The translations under genes were made by a program, and so were the position numbers. Shown here in pieces: positions 28,926-38,905 of a stretch of 64,000 nt of DNA. Positions within the stretch are counted from its first letter, which is position 1, and the number at the start of each line of letters is the position of its first letter. The notes below the pieces were generated by a model that was not told where the DNA came from, searched no databases, and saw only the letters and a list, made by a program, of their open reading frames with translations. Source of the DNA: Dickeya aquatica (GTDB lineage: Bacteria > Pseudomonadota > Gammaproteobacteria > Enterobacterales > Enterobacteriaceae); the NCBI RefSeq assembly GCF_900095885.1, contig NZ_LT615367.1, positions 2,542,001 to 2,606,000 of the forward strand. The letters run 5' to 3'.

Positions 28926-31543
28926 ATGCAGAACCCAACGCCCTCGGCGAAGCCAGAATCAAAACCCGCCGTCGGCTCTCGTTTTGGCTGCTGCCACTGG
29001 TCGCCTTACTCATCGCAGGCTGGCTGCTTTATACCAATCAGCAAGAGCGGGGAGCCACTATTACGATTGATTTTGTCTCGGCCGATGGCATTGTGCCGGG
29101 ACGTACCCCGGTGCGCTACAGGGTGTGGAAGTGGGCACGGTGCGCAGCATAAAACTCGGTGATGACCTGCGCACCATTCAGGTTATCGCCAGCATCCGCA
29201 ATGATATGAAAGATGCGCTGCGCAGCGCGACGCAATTCTGGCTCGTCACGCCCAAAGCCTCTCTGGCCGGTGTTTCCGGGCTCGATGCGCTGGTCGGGGG
29301 TAACTATATCGGCATGTTACCCGGCTCAGGCTCACCGGTGCGCCACTTTGTCGCGCAAGATACGCAACCCAAATACCGGGTTAACAGCGGTGAATTATTG
29401 GTGCATTTGCGGGCGGATGATCTGGGCTCATTGAACGCCGGTTCACTGGTGTATTTTCGCAAAATCCCGGTCGGAAAGGTGTATGACTACAGCATCAACC
29501 CGGATCACCGCGGTGTCGTCATCGATGTGTTGATCGATCGCCGCTTCACCACGCTGGTCAAAACAAACAGCCGGTTTTGGAATGTCTCCGGTCTGAAAGC
29601 CGATGTCAGCCTGAACGGGGCGACTATCGACATGCAGAATCTGTCAGCACTGGTCAACGGCGCAGTGGCATTTGACTCGCCCGAACCCGGTGACGCCGCT
29701 CCGGCTGACCAAAATTACGACCTGTACCCTGATTTGGCACAAAGCCAGCGCGGGGTTCAGATAACCCTGGATTTGCCTTCCGGCGATGGCCTGCACGCCG
29801 GGCGCACGCCACTGCTTTATCAGGGGCTTGAGGTTGGTACGCTGCAACGCCTGACGCTTGGCGAAAATCAGCGCGTCACCGGCGAGCTTATCGTTGACCC
29901 ATCCGTTGTGCCGCTGTTACGCGAACAAACACGCATTGAACTTGCAGCACCCAAACTGTCGCTGGCACAAATGAACCTGCCAGCCCTGCTGGGCGGTGCA
30001 ACCTTCACACTCATCCCCGGTGAGGGAGAAGCCAGACAGCACTTCGTGGTAGCCGACACCATGCAACACGCGTTGCAACAGCCGGGTGTCCTGCACATCG
30101 AGCTGACGGCCAGCCAGAGTTACGGCATCGACAGCGGCCAGCCGGTGATGTTGCATGGCGTGAAAATCGGTCAGATAGCACGCCGTACCCTGACCGATAC
30201 CAGCGTGAATTTTATCGCCGTCATCGACAGCCAATATCGCCATTTGTTGCATCAGGACAGCCAGTTCATCGCCAGCAGTCAGATCAATGTCAAACTGGGG
30301 CTCGATGGCGTGCAGGTTCTGGGGGCCAGCGCTCAGGAGTGGCTCAGTGGTGGGGTCACCGTGCTGCCGGCCGCAACGGCGCACCACAATCCCGCTACCC
30401 GCTCTACAGCGATAAAGAAAAAGCCAGTGCCGGTGTCACCGGAACCTCACTGCCCACCACGCTGACGCTGCAAACGACAGCCTGCCGGATATACAAGAAG
30501 GTTCACTGGTGCTGTATCGCAAATTTCCAGTCGGCGAAATCACCCGCATCCGACCGGATGCCGAATGGTTCACCATTGATGTGGCCATTCGTCCCGAATA
30601 CCGCAAATTGCTGAGTGAAAACAGCGTGTTCTGGGCTGAAGGCGGCGCAAAAGTGCAGCTCAACGGCGCGGGCCTGACCGTACAGGCTTCGCCCCTGAGC
30701 CGTGCCCTGAAAGGCGCTATCAGTTTTGATAATGTGGACGGTGCCGCCGATGTTCAAACCGCTAAACGGCCGTTGTATAGCAACGAAACGGCCGCACGGG
30801 CCGTTGGCAGCCGCATTACGCTGCGCACTTATGATGCCAGCAAGCTCTCAACAGGGATGCCAATCCGTTATCTGGGCATTGATATCGGCCAGCTTGAATC
30901 ACTCAAACTGTCCGAACAACGTGATGAAGTGCGGGTACAAGCGGTGCTGTACCCCGAATACGTGCGCCATTTTGCCCGGGCAGGCACGCGGTTTTCCGTC
31001 GTCACACCGGAGATTTCCGCCGCGGGTGTTAACCATCTGGAAACCTTGATCCAGCCCTATATCAATGCCGATCCGGGTAACGGCGTTCAGACCCGTAATT
31101 TCGAACTGCAAAAAGCCACCATTTCCGATTCGCGCTATCAGGATGGATTGAATATCAGTGTGGACACCGCTGAGGCCGGCTCATTACAGATAGGCACACC
31201 GGTACTGTTTCGCGGCATTGAAGTCGGCACCGTTACCGGCCTGACGCTCGGCCCGCTGTCTGACCGGGTATCGGTAGCCTTGCGTATCAGCAAGCGTCAC
31301 GCGCAACTGGTGCGCGACAACTCGGTATTCTGGCTGGCATCAGGCTACAACTTGCAATTTGGCCTGACGGGGGGCGTTATCAAAAGTGGCACGTTCCAGC
31401 AATTCATTCGTGGTGGTATCGCTTTTGCCACACCGCCCGCCACGCCACTGGCCCCCGCAACCTTAGCCGGTAAACACTTCCTGCTGCATAACGAGGAGCC
31501 GGGTGGCTGGCGTGACTGGGGCACTGCGCTGCCAGAGCGCTAA
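28926..31543 (+). pseudogene. letB: MCE-domain tunnel protein LetB (YebT), frame broken
   Basis: Full-length LetB (about 870 residues, seven tandem MCE domains) is encoded with four one-base deletions: near 28949 (just after the start), 29124 (TACAGG should be TACCAGG), 30372 (CCGGCC should be CCGGGCC) and 30471 (ACGAC should be ACCGAC). The pieces read FWLLPLVALLIAGW (the inner-membrane anchor), GIVPGRTPVRYQGVEVGTV, then six further MCE repeats ending FATPP. It forms a hydrophobic tube across the periplasm for lipids. All defects are in homopolymers and the protein is otherwise conserved. Confidence 0.85.
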
Positions 31544-31567
31544 CCCGTCACATTGTCAGTCCTTCAC

Positions 31568-31594
31568 CGCTCGCCCGCGCCATGCGGGTGAGCG
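31568..31594. terminator. Hairpin after letB
   Basis: CGCTCGCCCGC and GCGGGTGAGCG form an 11-bp stem (one G-T pair) with a 5-base loop between letB and rsmF. No U tract follows, so termination is uncertain. Confidence 0.4.
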
Positions 31595-31710
31595 GCCTCC
31601 CTTCATCGCACTCAGATATGATAAAATCCCGGCTTCGATTGTTGTTGTAACGGAAACCATGCCGTGACCAAGGCTACCTCTTCACCCTCAAGCCCGAATT
31701 TCTCAGCACG

Positions 31711-33123
31711 ATGCAGGCCATCATGCCCGCCCATCTAGCCATGGATGAGTTTATCGCCGCCTGCCAGCGCCCGCTACGGCGCAGCATTCGCGTCAATACA
31801 TTGAAAATCAGCGTCTCGGCCTTTCTCGAACGGGTCGCGCCTTATGGCTGGGCGCTCCAGCCTATCCCGTGGTGTAGCGAGGGGTTTTGGCTGCAACAAA
31901 CGCACGAGGATACCCTGCGCCTGGGCAACACTTTAGAGCACCTCAGCGGCCTGTTTTACATTCAGGAGGCCAGTTCCATGCTGCCCGTCAGTGCGCTGTT
32001 TATGGGGGATGTCTTGCCTGAAGAGAAGCGGGTGCTGGATATGGCGGCCGCGCCAGGCTCCAAAACTACGCAAATCGCCGCCCGCCTGCACAATCGGGGG
32101 CTGATTGTTGCGAATGAATACTCAGCCAGCCGGGTCAAGGTCTTGCATGCCAATCTGCATCGTTGCGGTGTCAGCAACACGGCACTGACACACTTTGATG
32201 GCCGGGTGTTTGGGGCTGCGCTGCCTGATACCTTCGATGCTATTTTGCTTGATGCGCCCTGCTCCGGTGAAGGCGTGGTTCGCAAAGACCCGGCAGCCAT
32301 GAGCCACTGGTCAACCGACAGCATCGATGAGATAGCCGCAACCCAGCGAGAATTGATCTTAAGTGCATTTCACGCCCTGAAACCCGGCGGTGTACTGATT
32401 TACTCGACCTGCACACTCAATCATCAGGAAAACCAGCATGTCTGCCGCTGGTTGCTGAACCAATTTCCCGAGGCCTGCACCATCGAACCGCTGGACGCCT
32501 TATTCTCACAGGCATCTCAGGCGATCACTGAAGAAGGGTTTTTACACGTTTTCCCGCAAATTTATGACAGTGAAGGGTTTTTCGTCGCACGTTTACGTAA
32601 GACCGCCAGTGTTCCCGGTTTGCCCGAACCCCGTTATAAAGTGGGCAAACTACCGTTCACCCCTGTCCCGCCGAAAGAAGCATTACCGCTGCGTCAGGCC
32701 GCTGAGCAGCGCGGCCTGTTCTGGCGCGAACAGCAGTTACAGCTCTGGCAACGGGATGATGAAATCTGGCTATTCCCCGTCGCGTTACAACCGCTCCTTG
32801 GCAAAATGCGTTTTTCACGTATGGGCATCAAACTGGCCGAGCGTATTGCCAAAGGCTACCGCTGGCAGCACGAAGCCGTGGTCGCACTGGGCGTGGGCGG
32901 GCAAACGCCGTGTCTGGAGCTCAACACACAACAGGTGGTTGACTGGTTTCAGGGGAAAGATCTCTATCCAGAAAGCGCCACCGGGCGCGATGAGGTCTTG
33001 CTGACCTGGCATCAGGCCGCGCTGGGGTTAAGTAAGCCGGTTGGTGCACGGCTGAAAAACACGCTGCCACGCGACCTGGTGCGCGATGGCGCGGCTATTA
33101 CACCGGTAAACCGGCCGCGGTGA
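31711..33123 (+). CDS. rsmF: 16S rRNA m5C1407 methyltransferase RsmF
   Basis: Residues match E. coli RsmF. The SAM-binding [13 protein letters not shown], the [10 protein letters not shown] motif with one catalytic Cys, the second Cys in YSTCTLN and a C-terminal PUA-like RNA-binding part are visible. It makes m5C at position 1407 of 16S rRNA. The given ATG is internal. The protein probably starts at GTG 31664 ([10 protein letters not shown]...), which is out of frame by one base, and a missing C in AGCCCGAA near 31696 would join them. This is the twelfth homopolymer defect of the 27-31.7 kb stretch. Confidence 0.9.
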   Translation: MQAIMPAHLAMDEFIAACQRPLRRSIRVNTLKISVSAFLERVAPYGWALQPIPWCSEGFWLQQTHEDTLRLGNTLEHLSGLFYIQEASSMLPVSALFMGDVLPEEKRVLDMAAAPGSKTTQIAARLHNRGLIVANEYSASRVKVLHANLHRCGVSNTALTHFDGRVFGAALPDTFDAILLDAPCSGEGVVRKDPAAMSHWSTDSIDEIAATQRELILSAFHALKPGGVLIYSTCTLNHQENQHVCRWLLNQFPEACTIEPLDALFSQASQAITEEGFLHVFPQIYDSEGFFVARLRKTASVPGLPEPRYKVGKLPFTPVPPKEALPLRQAAEQRGLFWREQQLQLWQRDDEIWLFPVALQPLLGKMRFSRMGIKLAERIAKGYRWQHEAVVALGVGGQTPCLELNTQQVVDWFQGKDLYPESATGRDEVLLTWHQAALGLSKPVGARLKNTLPRDLVRDGAAITPVNRPR

Positions 33124-33206
33124 ACCTCCTCGGCGGCCCCCGGCTGACATTTTTCGGCTACACTCTCACTCAGGGCAAGGCTGCACGTTGACGTCTTGGG
33201 GGCGTT

Positions 33207-33401
33207 ATGTTCGCACTGGTGATTTTTGTCTGTTACCTCGGCGGTAACTGCGAGAGTCTGGTCGCGGGAACCTACATTAATGAACCACAGTGCCTGAGCG
33301 CCATGGAGGAGCAACAAATTCGTAACGGCGGCTGTTTTCCGGTGGATGAATTTCATCACGGCGACTGGCAACCCGCTCGTGAATACCGTGACCGCCAATA
33401 A
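33207..33401 (+). CDS. yebW: Small DUF1482 protein YebW
   Basis: 64 residues, close to E. coli YebW: MFALVIFVCYLGGNCESLV, NEPQCLSAM, IRNGGCFPVDEF and the WQPAREY ending, with conserved cysteines at about 9, 15, 30 and 44. The position after rsmF is the same as in E. coli. The hydrophobic N-terminus may be a signal or membrane anchor. Function unknown. Confidence 0.8.
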   Translation: MFALVIFVCYLGGNCESLVAGTYINEPQCLSAMEEQQIRNGGCFPVDEFHHGDWQPAREYRDRQ

Positions 33402-33482
33402 CCGCGACCTGTCGTCATCCATCACCACCGTGGGCACCGACGCTTTCGCACGGTGTTGCCACTCTCCTGTTGATCAACACAC

Positions 33483-33514
33483 CGGGCAATGTCATACGAT
33501 AACGACATTGCCCG
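33483..33514. terminator. Perfect 11-bp hairpin between convergent genes
   Basis: CGGGCAATGTC and GACATTGCCCG flank a 10-base loop between yebW and the chemoreceptor gene. A shared terminator is likely, though the T runs are poor. Confidence 0.5.
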
Positions 33515-33569
33515 AACAGCAATAGATGCGCCGCAGTAGCCAGACAATCAATGGCCGACGGTATGCCCG

Positions 33570-35591
33570 TCAGAATTTTACCCACTCATCGTCTGCCGAA
33601 TGCGATTTCGCCGCTTTACCTGCACCGTGCGGCGCGCCTTTTTTCTGCGCGGGCTTGCGCGTTGCGCGGGGTTTTGCCAGCAGCAGCGGTGCCTCATCGC
33701 TGCCAGAGCGACCGTGCTTATCGTGATGAGAATGCAGGTCGTGATGAGAAGGGCGATCATCTCCCAGATGGAAGACTGATACGGTATGAGCCAGCCGCTG
33801 GGCCTGATCCTCCAGTGAATTCGCAGCAGAAGAGGACTCTTCAACCAGTGCCGCATTCTGTTGCGTCGTCGTATCAAGCTCAGACACCGCCTGTGCGATT
33901 TGCGAGATCCCACGGCTTTGTTCATCAGAGGCAGAAGCAATTTCTCCCATGATGTCAAACACATGGGTAACTGAACGAACGATATCCTGCATCGTTTTAC
34001 CGGCCTCATCAACCAGAGCAGAGCCGGTGTTAACCCGGGATACCGACTCGTGAATCAACCCCTCAATTTCTTTCGCTGCCTGTGAACTGCGCTGGGCCAG
34101 ATTACGCACTTCACTGGCCACCACGGCAAACCCACGGACCTTGCTCCCCGCACGCGCAGCCTCTACCGCGGCATTCAGCGCCAGAATGTTGGTTTGAAAG
34201 GCAATGCTGTTAATGACCGAGGTAATTTCCGAAATGCGTTTAGAGCTGCCGGATATTTCATCCATGGTTTTCACCACATTACTGACAATATCGCCACCTT
34301 TTATCGCATTTTGTGATGCTTCCGATGCCAGTTGTGATGCATGATGCGCATTTTCCGAATTCTGTTTTACGGTTGAGGTTAACTGCTCCATGCTGGCGGC
34401 CGTTTCCACCACCGCGGCAGATTGTTGTTCGGTACGCGAGGAGAGATCGGCATTACCGGCAGCAATTTCTGCTGATGCTAACGCCACCTGCCCAACGCCT
34501 GCACGAATGTCGTGGATCATGGTGCGCAATTTGTCATTCATGGCGGCCATGGCGGTAATCAACATGCCAAGTTCATCACGGCGCGTGGTGTGGATAGACG
34601 AGGAGAGATCGCCATTGGCTATCCGCTCGGCAACAGACAGCCCGAGTTTAATCGGCGTCACGATTTGTACCGAGATACGCCATGCCATGATAATGCCAAG
34701 CAGGATAACCGCCAGGCTGGTAAACAGCATTTTGACTTCAGAGGAACGCGTCGTTTGCGCGGAATTCTCAAGCTGTTGATTGAACAGGTCAGCAACATCG
34801 GTATTCAGTTTATCGGCGGCCGCGCTCATGGCCTGACCGGCGTTGGTTTCCTCCTGAAACGCCGCAAGGTAAGCCGGTGCAGACTGGCGATATTGCAGGA
34901 AATAATCCCAGCTGTTTTTTAGCCACACTTGCATCTCAGTGGTGAGCTGGCCGTTTCTTTCCTTGATGAGTTTTTCAGCATCATCAATACTTTTCAATGT
35001 GATAGCCAGTGTGTTAGCCGAGGGAGCCAACAGCAAATCATGCGCGACATCGCGAATATCCGCCATGCTCTGCCCTAACTGAAACAGCATCACTTGCGTA
35101 TCTGCGGGAATGCCGTTGGCCTTATTCCATTTGCCGTAAAACGCCGCAAGCACCCCTTCACTCTCCTCCTGGCTGATTTTTAGCCCAGCGGCATCACGCT
35201 TTTTGCTGGTAGCCAAAAAGGCCTCACGCGTTGCCCGGTAGTTTTTCAAATCCTGGCTGATGCTCTCCAGATCATTAATGATTGCTTGACTGCCACCAAT
35301 CGCGTTAGCCTGCCGGAGAATACTCTCCATTTGATTCAGTAATTCGCCATTTTTATCGATAAAGCTGTAATCATGGGTGAACTGGAATTGCACTCTCAGT
35401 ATGCGTGCCTGGGCCAGCGTCGCATTCAGTTGATTAGTTATCGCCGCATTATCATTATTTTTTGCAACACTACGAAATCCGAATATCCCGGAAATTAATA
35501 CGATTAATGACAATAACAATACCGATCCAAATCCTAGAGATAATTTTGTACCAAGCTTAATATTCTCGTATTTACCACCCAAAATACTCAT
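33570..35591 (-). CDS. Methyl-accepting chemotaxis protein with helical-bimodular sensor
   Basis: 673 residues. TM1 is at about 17-38 ([19 protein letters not shown]) and TM2 at about 285-308. The 250-residue periplasmic part between them is all-helical, like HBM sensors (McpS type), which bind organic acids; the ligand is unknown. A HAMP domain and the signalling hairpin follow ([26 protein letters not shown]). The tail is a Pro/His-rich linker ending in EWVKF, which fits the xWxxF CheR/CheB docking pentapeptide, so this is a high-abundance-type receptor able to recruit adaptation enzymes. Confidence 0.9.
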   Translation of the reverse strand: MSILGGKYENIKLGTKLSLGFGSVLLLSLIVLISGIFGFRSVAKNNDNAAITNQLNATLAQARILRVQFQFTHDYSFIDKNGELLNQMESILRQANAIGGSQAIINDLESISQDLKNYRATREAFLATSKKRDAAGLKISQEESEGVLAAFYGKWNKANGIPADTQVMLFQLGQSMADIRDVAHDLLLAPSANTLAITLKSIDDAEKLIKERNGQLTTEMQVWLKNSWDYFLQYRQSAPAYLAAFQEETNAGQAMSAAADKLNTDVADLFNQQLENSAQTTRSSEVKMLFTSLAVILLGIIMAWRISVQIVTPIKLGLSVAERIANGDLSSSIHTTRRDELGMLITAMAAMNDKLRTMIHDIRAGVGQVALASAEIAAGNADLSSRTEQQSAAVVETAASMEQLTSTVKQNSENAHHASQLASEASQNAIKGGDIVSNVVKTMDEISGSSKRISEITSVINSIAFQTNILALNAAVEAARAGSKVRGFAVVASEVRNLAQRSSQAAKEIEGLIHESVSRVNTGSALVDEAGKTMQDIVRSVTHVFDIMGEIASASDEQSRGISQIAQAVSELDTTTQQNAALVEESSSAANSLEDQAQRLAHTVSVFHLGDDRPSHHDLHSHHDKHGRSGSDEAPLLLAKPRATRKPAQKKGAPHGAGKAAKSHSADDEWVKF

Positions 35592-36233
35592 AGCACCACC
35601 TGTTTTTTGACTATTTTGATTCAGTCGCAGCCGTTATTCCGGGCATGCAGCCATGATGGATAAAAATATCGCCATATCATCATAAAAAATGACAATGTAT
35701 CTTCCTGCCATGCCTCAGCTATCGGATATACGTGCGGTATTAGCCAGTCAGCGTCAGAAGGAAAGGCTGATAAGGAGCCAAAACCTGCCGATGCGGGCAG
35801 CCCAATACCAAGCGGGACGGAACAGCATAACCACAACACGGGCACAGCACAGAAGAGATAGCAGCATACATTTGCCTTTGCTATCACGGGTTATCCCTGC
35901 CACTACTCACCACGGAGTATCGCGCTCTTTTTAATGTAGTTTACAAATAGAAAAAATAAACACTGAATAGTTAGAGGGGTATCACAAGTTATTTCAACAA
36001 ATAACTCAGCCAACGGTTAATACCATTTAATATAAAGATATAGTGATAAAACCTATGACCATGAGCAACAAAACTAAAAATAAAAAACATTTTCCGGCAA
36101 CATCAACTAAAATGCGCGCCGGTACTATCACGCTACTGTCCGCGCTCAAGAATGATAATCGATGCCAAACATGCCACCCGCTTCCCCGGCACGATGCCTG
36201 ATATTGCCAGAGAAGCGGAACATGAGGGAAAAC
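35592..36233. other. Intergenic region at the left edge of the P2-like element
   Basis: There is no supported gene. The 88-residue frame at 35621-35887 on the minus strand has no ribosome site and odd composition. DNA from 35930 to 36070 is very AT-rich. A P2-type attachment site or integrase would be expected near here, but I find neither an integrase gene nor a recognisable att core. Confidence 0.4.
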
Positions 36234-37103
36234 TCAGAGGCTGGGCGTCATTGTCAGTACCACCACCCCACACGGCGTAACCTCATCCACACCGCATTGA
36301 AACTGTAACCCCCCGCCATCAACCTGCATTCTGCGCCCCGGCAGCAACGCGACGTCATAGATATCGTTTTTACCATCAATATCCAGTAGCCAGCGACCAT
36401 TACTGATGCTGGTCACATCAGTATCGACCAGCCAGCACGCTGCACTGCCTTCCACCAGTTGTGGTGTATGCACGCCTTGCGGAATAAACTGCGCGTCCAC
36501 TTTCCACTCACCTGCTGACTGTAGCTTGCCGGTTTTAAGCACATAACGCGGAATTAACCGGATGGCGTCATCATCTGGCGCTGATGGCGCTGATTCATGC
36601 TGGCGGGGAGTGCCTTTACCGGTTGCCAGCCAGGCCAGCGATACCCCGGTATCCAGCGCACAAGTGACCACCACATCACCGGGAAAAAAGTCGCGCCGGA
36701 TCCAGGTGCTGATGGTTCCTGGGGCTATCCCCAACAGGTCGCCCAGCTCTTTTTGTGTGCTAAAGCCATACGCATCAAGCATACGGCGTAACACCGCTTT
36801 ACCCCCGGAAGACAAAATTTGCTCATACAACGCTTTGCCTTGCAGCGGCGTTTTAGGTGGCGAGACATTCGCATTTGCGAATTCACCTGTCATTAACCAC
36901 CCCGCATCAGCACCGGTGTCAAGGGCACATTTTAAAACAATATTACCCGGTACACTCCCTCGCTGAACCCAATTACTGATGGTATTGGTCGGTATATCGG
37001 TTACTTCGCTCAGTTCCTTCTGAGTTTTAACTCCATAGCTTGACATGATCCGCTCAAGTACGGAGGCCGCTGACACGGCACTACTATTTGTATTCAAAAA
37101 CAC
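36234..37103 (-). CDS. CI-type phage repressor with duplicated DNA-binding domain
   Basis: 289 residues. Two copies of a CI-type helix-turn-helix stand in tandem. The first is about 15-75 (VLERIMSSYGVKTQKELSE, TISNWVQRGSVP, CALDTGADAGWLMTG) and the second about 103-165 (VLRRMLDAYGFSTQKELGD, TISTWIRRDFFP, CALDTGVSLAWLATG). A C-terminal domain (about 180-289) resembles the oligomerisation domain of 186-type CI and lacks the Ala-Gly/Ser-Lys signature of self-cleaving repressors. Divergent from the early genes; should silence them until SOS. Confidence 0.85.
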   Translation of the reverse strand: MFLNTNSSAVSAASVLERIMSSYGVKTQKELSEVTDIPTNTISNWVQRGSVPGNIVLKCALDTGADAGWLMTGEFANANVSPPKTPLQGKALYEQILSSGGKAVLRRMLDAYGFSTQKELGDLLGIAPGTISTWIRRDFFPGDVVVTCALDTGVSLAWLATGKGTPRQHESAPSAPDDDAIRLIPRYVLKTGKLQSAGEWKVDAQFIPQGVHTPQLVEGSAACWLVDTDVTSISNGRWLLDIDGKNDIYDVALLPGRRMQVDGGGLQFQCGVDEVTPCGVVVLTMTPSL

Positions 37104-37199
37104 CTCACGAGTATTTACATATACACGTTACGTGTTTTATAGTGTCTACACAGCACATGTAACACCATAGAACACCTTGGCCTGGGGAGATATTGCTTT
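37104..37199. promoter_or_regulatory. Divergent repressor/early promoter region with palindromic operator
   Basis: ACACG-TTA-CGTGT (37123-37135) is a 13-bp palindrome in the middle of the 96-bp gap, with partial copies nearby (acaccatagaacacc). It is the obvious candidate operator for the adjacent CI. Confidence 0.5.
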
Positions 37200-37676
37200 A
37201 TGTCTGATGAGATTTCAATTCCATCACTCATTTCTGAGGATAATCCTACGCCTGCACCGCAGGCCGCCCTGGCAAACATCGTACAGTCTGCGGGAGTACA
37301 GCCGCATTATGCTATACCCGGCACTCACGCTAATGCTTTCTCCGGCTTGCAAGAGAAAGCGCATCAACACGTTGCTGCCAGCCTAAAAACCGGTATATCC
37401 GACAACAACGTACCACACAAAAAGAGACGCGGTATGTTAATACGTACGCAAACGTCAAATTATTTTGCAAATGCAAAAAAAAGTTTCAGCGATTCTTCGT
37501 TATGCCACACCAAACTATCGGACAATGCTCATCGCGGTCTGCTTATCGGGCATCACCGTGGCACACAGATGGCGTATGGTGAAACACAAACATTGATTTC
37601 GAAAATTCGAATTTCACAATACGTAAAACCGCAGCCACACAACCGTTCTGTGGTAAAGATGAGTCAGCCCCGATGA
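37200..37676 (+). CDS. Hypothetical early phage protein
   Basis: 158 residues with no family that I recognise. Acidic N-terminus, then a basic His/Lys/Arg-rich second half. The position, first gene rightward of the repressor, is where P2-like phages place Cox or CII-like regulators, but no helix-turn-helix is obvious. GGAGA precedes the ATG at good spacing, and its stop overlaps the next gene as ATGA, which supports translation. Confidence 0.55.
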   Translation: MSDEISIPSLISEDNPTPAPQAALANIVQSAGVQPHYAIPGTHANAFSGLQEKAHQHVAASLKTGISDNNVPHKKRRGMLIRTQTSNYFANAKKSFSDSSLCHTKLSDNAHRGLLIGHHRGTQMAYGETQTLISKIRISQYVKPQPHNRSVVKMSQPR

Positions 37677-38182
37677 AAATCCATTATGCCTTTACCACCG
37701 ATCACTTGCTGGCTTTACCGCCACATTTGCGAGCGCTGATCGGAAAACACTTTGCGGATTCACGCTGGGCGCAGACTCGGGGTTTTTATCAGCAGTTATC
37801 GGAGCGTTACCGGCGCACACTGTGTTTTCATGCCGCCTTGCACCAGCGCTGGTGTACTTATCAGCTTGATGAAATGGATGAGATGGCGCGCGAGCGTCTG
37901 GTCAACGCCATGAACGAGCTTCGCCATGCGTTCTGCTCGGATGAAAAGCCAGCGTCACTGTTTGCATCAGTACGCGCACTTCGCCTGAGCGAGCGCCGCA
38001 CGCTGTTCTTCCATGCTGGCCTCAGCACACGGGAGTTTGACCAACCGCTCAGGCGGCTTGAGGAACAGGACTGCCTTTGGTCAGGCCCGCTGGTCAGAGC
38101 CCTGGATGAGTTAAACGGCTTGTTTGCCGATGCGCCTGACGTGCTGACCAGCGTCCGGCCTGAACACTACTTATCCCTATAA
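37673..38182 (+). CDS. Hypothetical early phage protein, helical
   Basis: 169 residues, not recognised. Rich in Arg, Leu and aromatic residues with two similar segments: RRTLCFHAALHQR around 44-56 and RRTLFFHAGLSTR around 105-117, followed by acidic stretches. This suggests an internal duplication of a helical unit. Coupled to the preceding gene through an ATGA overlap. Cytosolic; role unknown. Confidence 0.6.
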   Translation: MKIHYAFTTDHLLALPPHLRALIGKHFADSRWAQTRGFYQQLSERYRRTLCFHAALHQRWCTYQLDEMDEMARERLVNAMNELRHAFCSDEKPASLFASVRALRLSERRTLFFHAGLSTREFDQPLRRLEEQDCLWSGPLVRALDELNGLFADAPDVLTSVRPEHYLSL

Positions 38183-38341
38183 CCCGCAGGCGGTATCACG
38201 CCGTACGCGGTGGATAGCGAGGCCTCTGCGCGCACGTTACCGGCAATGGGGCAGTGACCGCACATTTTTGATTCACATAACGCGTGCAACAGGCGGCCAT
38301 CAGGCTGCCGGGATACTCGCACCTCCGACACAGGAAAATGT

Positions 38342-38530
38342 ATGAAAAACAACCTTAACCACACATTGTTAATCCGTGACACCGAGCAGGCACTGGCCTG
38401 CCGCTACAGCGAACATCTGGAGCGTCTGGCGCAGCACGCCGGGCAGGAAAATCTGTCTGCCGACGAGCTGGTCGCCTTGTTAGAACAAGAAGCAGAAAAA
38501 ATCCGCCACCACCTGTGGGAGACGCACTGA
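38342..38530 (+). CDS. Small phage protein, DUF2732-like
   Basis: 62 residues, helical and acidic, with LSADELVALLEQEAEKIR near the end, which recalls the DUF2732 small proteins found upstream of gene A in P2-like phages. AGGAAAATGT places a ribosome site before the ATG. The stop overlaps the next start (TGATG). Confidence 0.55.
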   Translation: MKNNLNHTLLIRDTEQALACRYSEHLERLAQHAGQENLSADELVALLEQEAEKIRHHLWETH

Positions 38531-38754
38531 TGGCCGACAGCATGGATATCTCTCAGGAACAGCAGGCGCTATTGCTGGATGCACAAATTGCCAAGGCGCG
38601 CAAAACCGTGTCTGTCACCACCGCCCATGTCTGTGAGGATTGTGATGCACCGATTCCAGAAGCCCGTCGTCAGGCCATCCCCGGCGTGGTTTGTTGCGTC
38701 ACCTGTCAGGAAATTCGCGAACATCAGCAACGTCACTATCGTCCGGCATTGTGA
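38530..38754 (+). CDS. TraR/DksA-type zinc-finger protein
   Basis: 74 residues from MADSMDISQE. A C4 zinc finger (CEDC...CVTC with 17 residues between the pairs) preceded by a helical N-terminus is the TraR/DksA layout, typical of P2 orf82. TraR-class proteins bind the RNA polymerase secondary channel and change promoter use without ppGpp. Translationally coupled to the gene before it. Confidence 0.82.
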   Translation: MADSMDISQEQQALLLDAQIAKARKTVSVTTAHVCEDCDAPIPEARRQAIPGVVCCVTCQEIREHQQRHYRPAL

Positions 38755-38905
38755 CAGACCGGCTGCGCCGGGCCATAGCCGACCTGGCGCAGCGGTATTT
38801 ACCTTTTTCCATGCGTGATGCGTTTTTTGTTTAACCACGGCGGTGCTCAGTTAATGACTTTAGTTACCCACTCACACGCTTTCATTCCCCACGCTGCGGC
38901 AAACC

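Noticed and set aside
33526..33952. Plus-strand frames at the end of the chemoreceptor gene
   Set aside because: Shadows of the 3' end of the receptor gene, which has the full signalling domain and EWVKF tail.
35621..35887. 88-residue minus-strand frame with a hydrophobic start
   Set aside because: No Shine-Dalgarno, no recognisable family and a poor composition in a region that looks intergenic.
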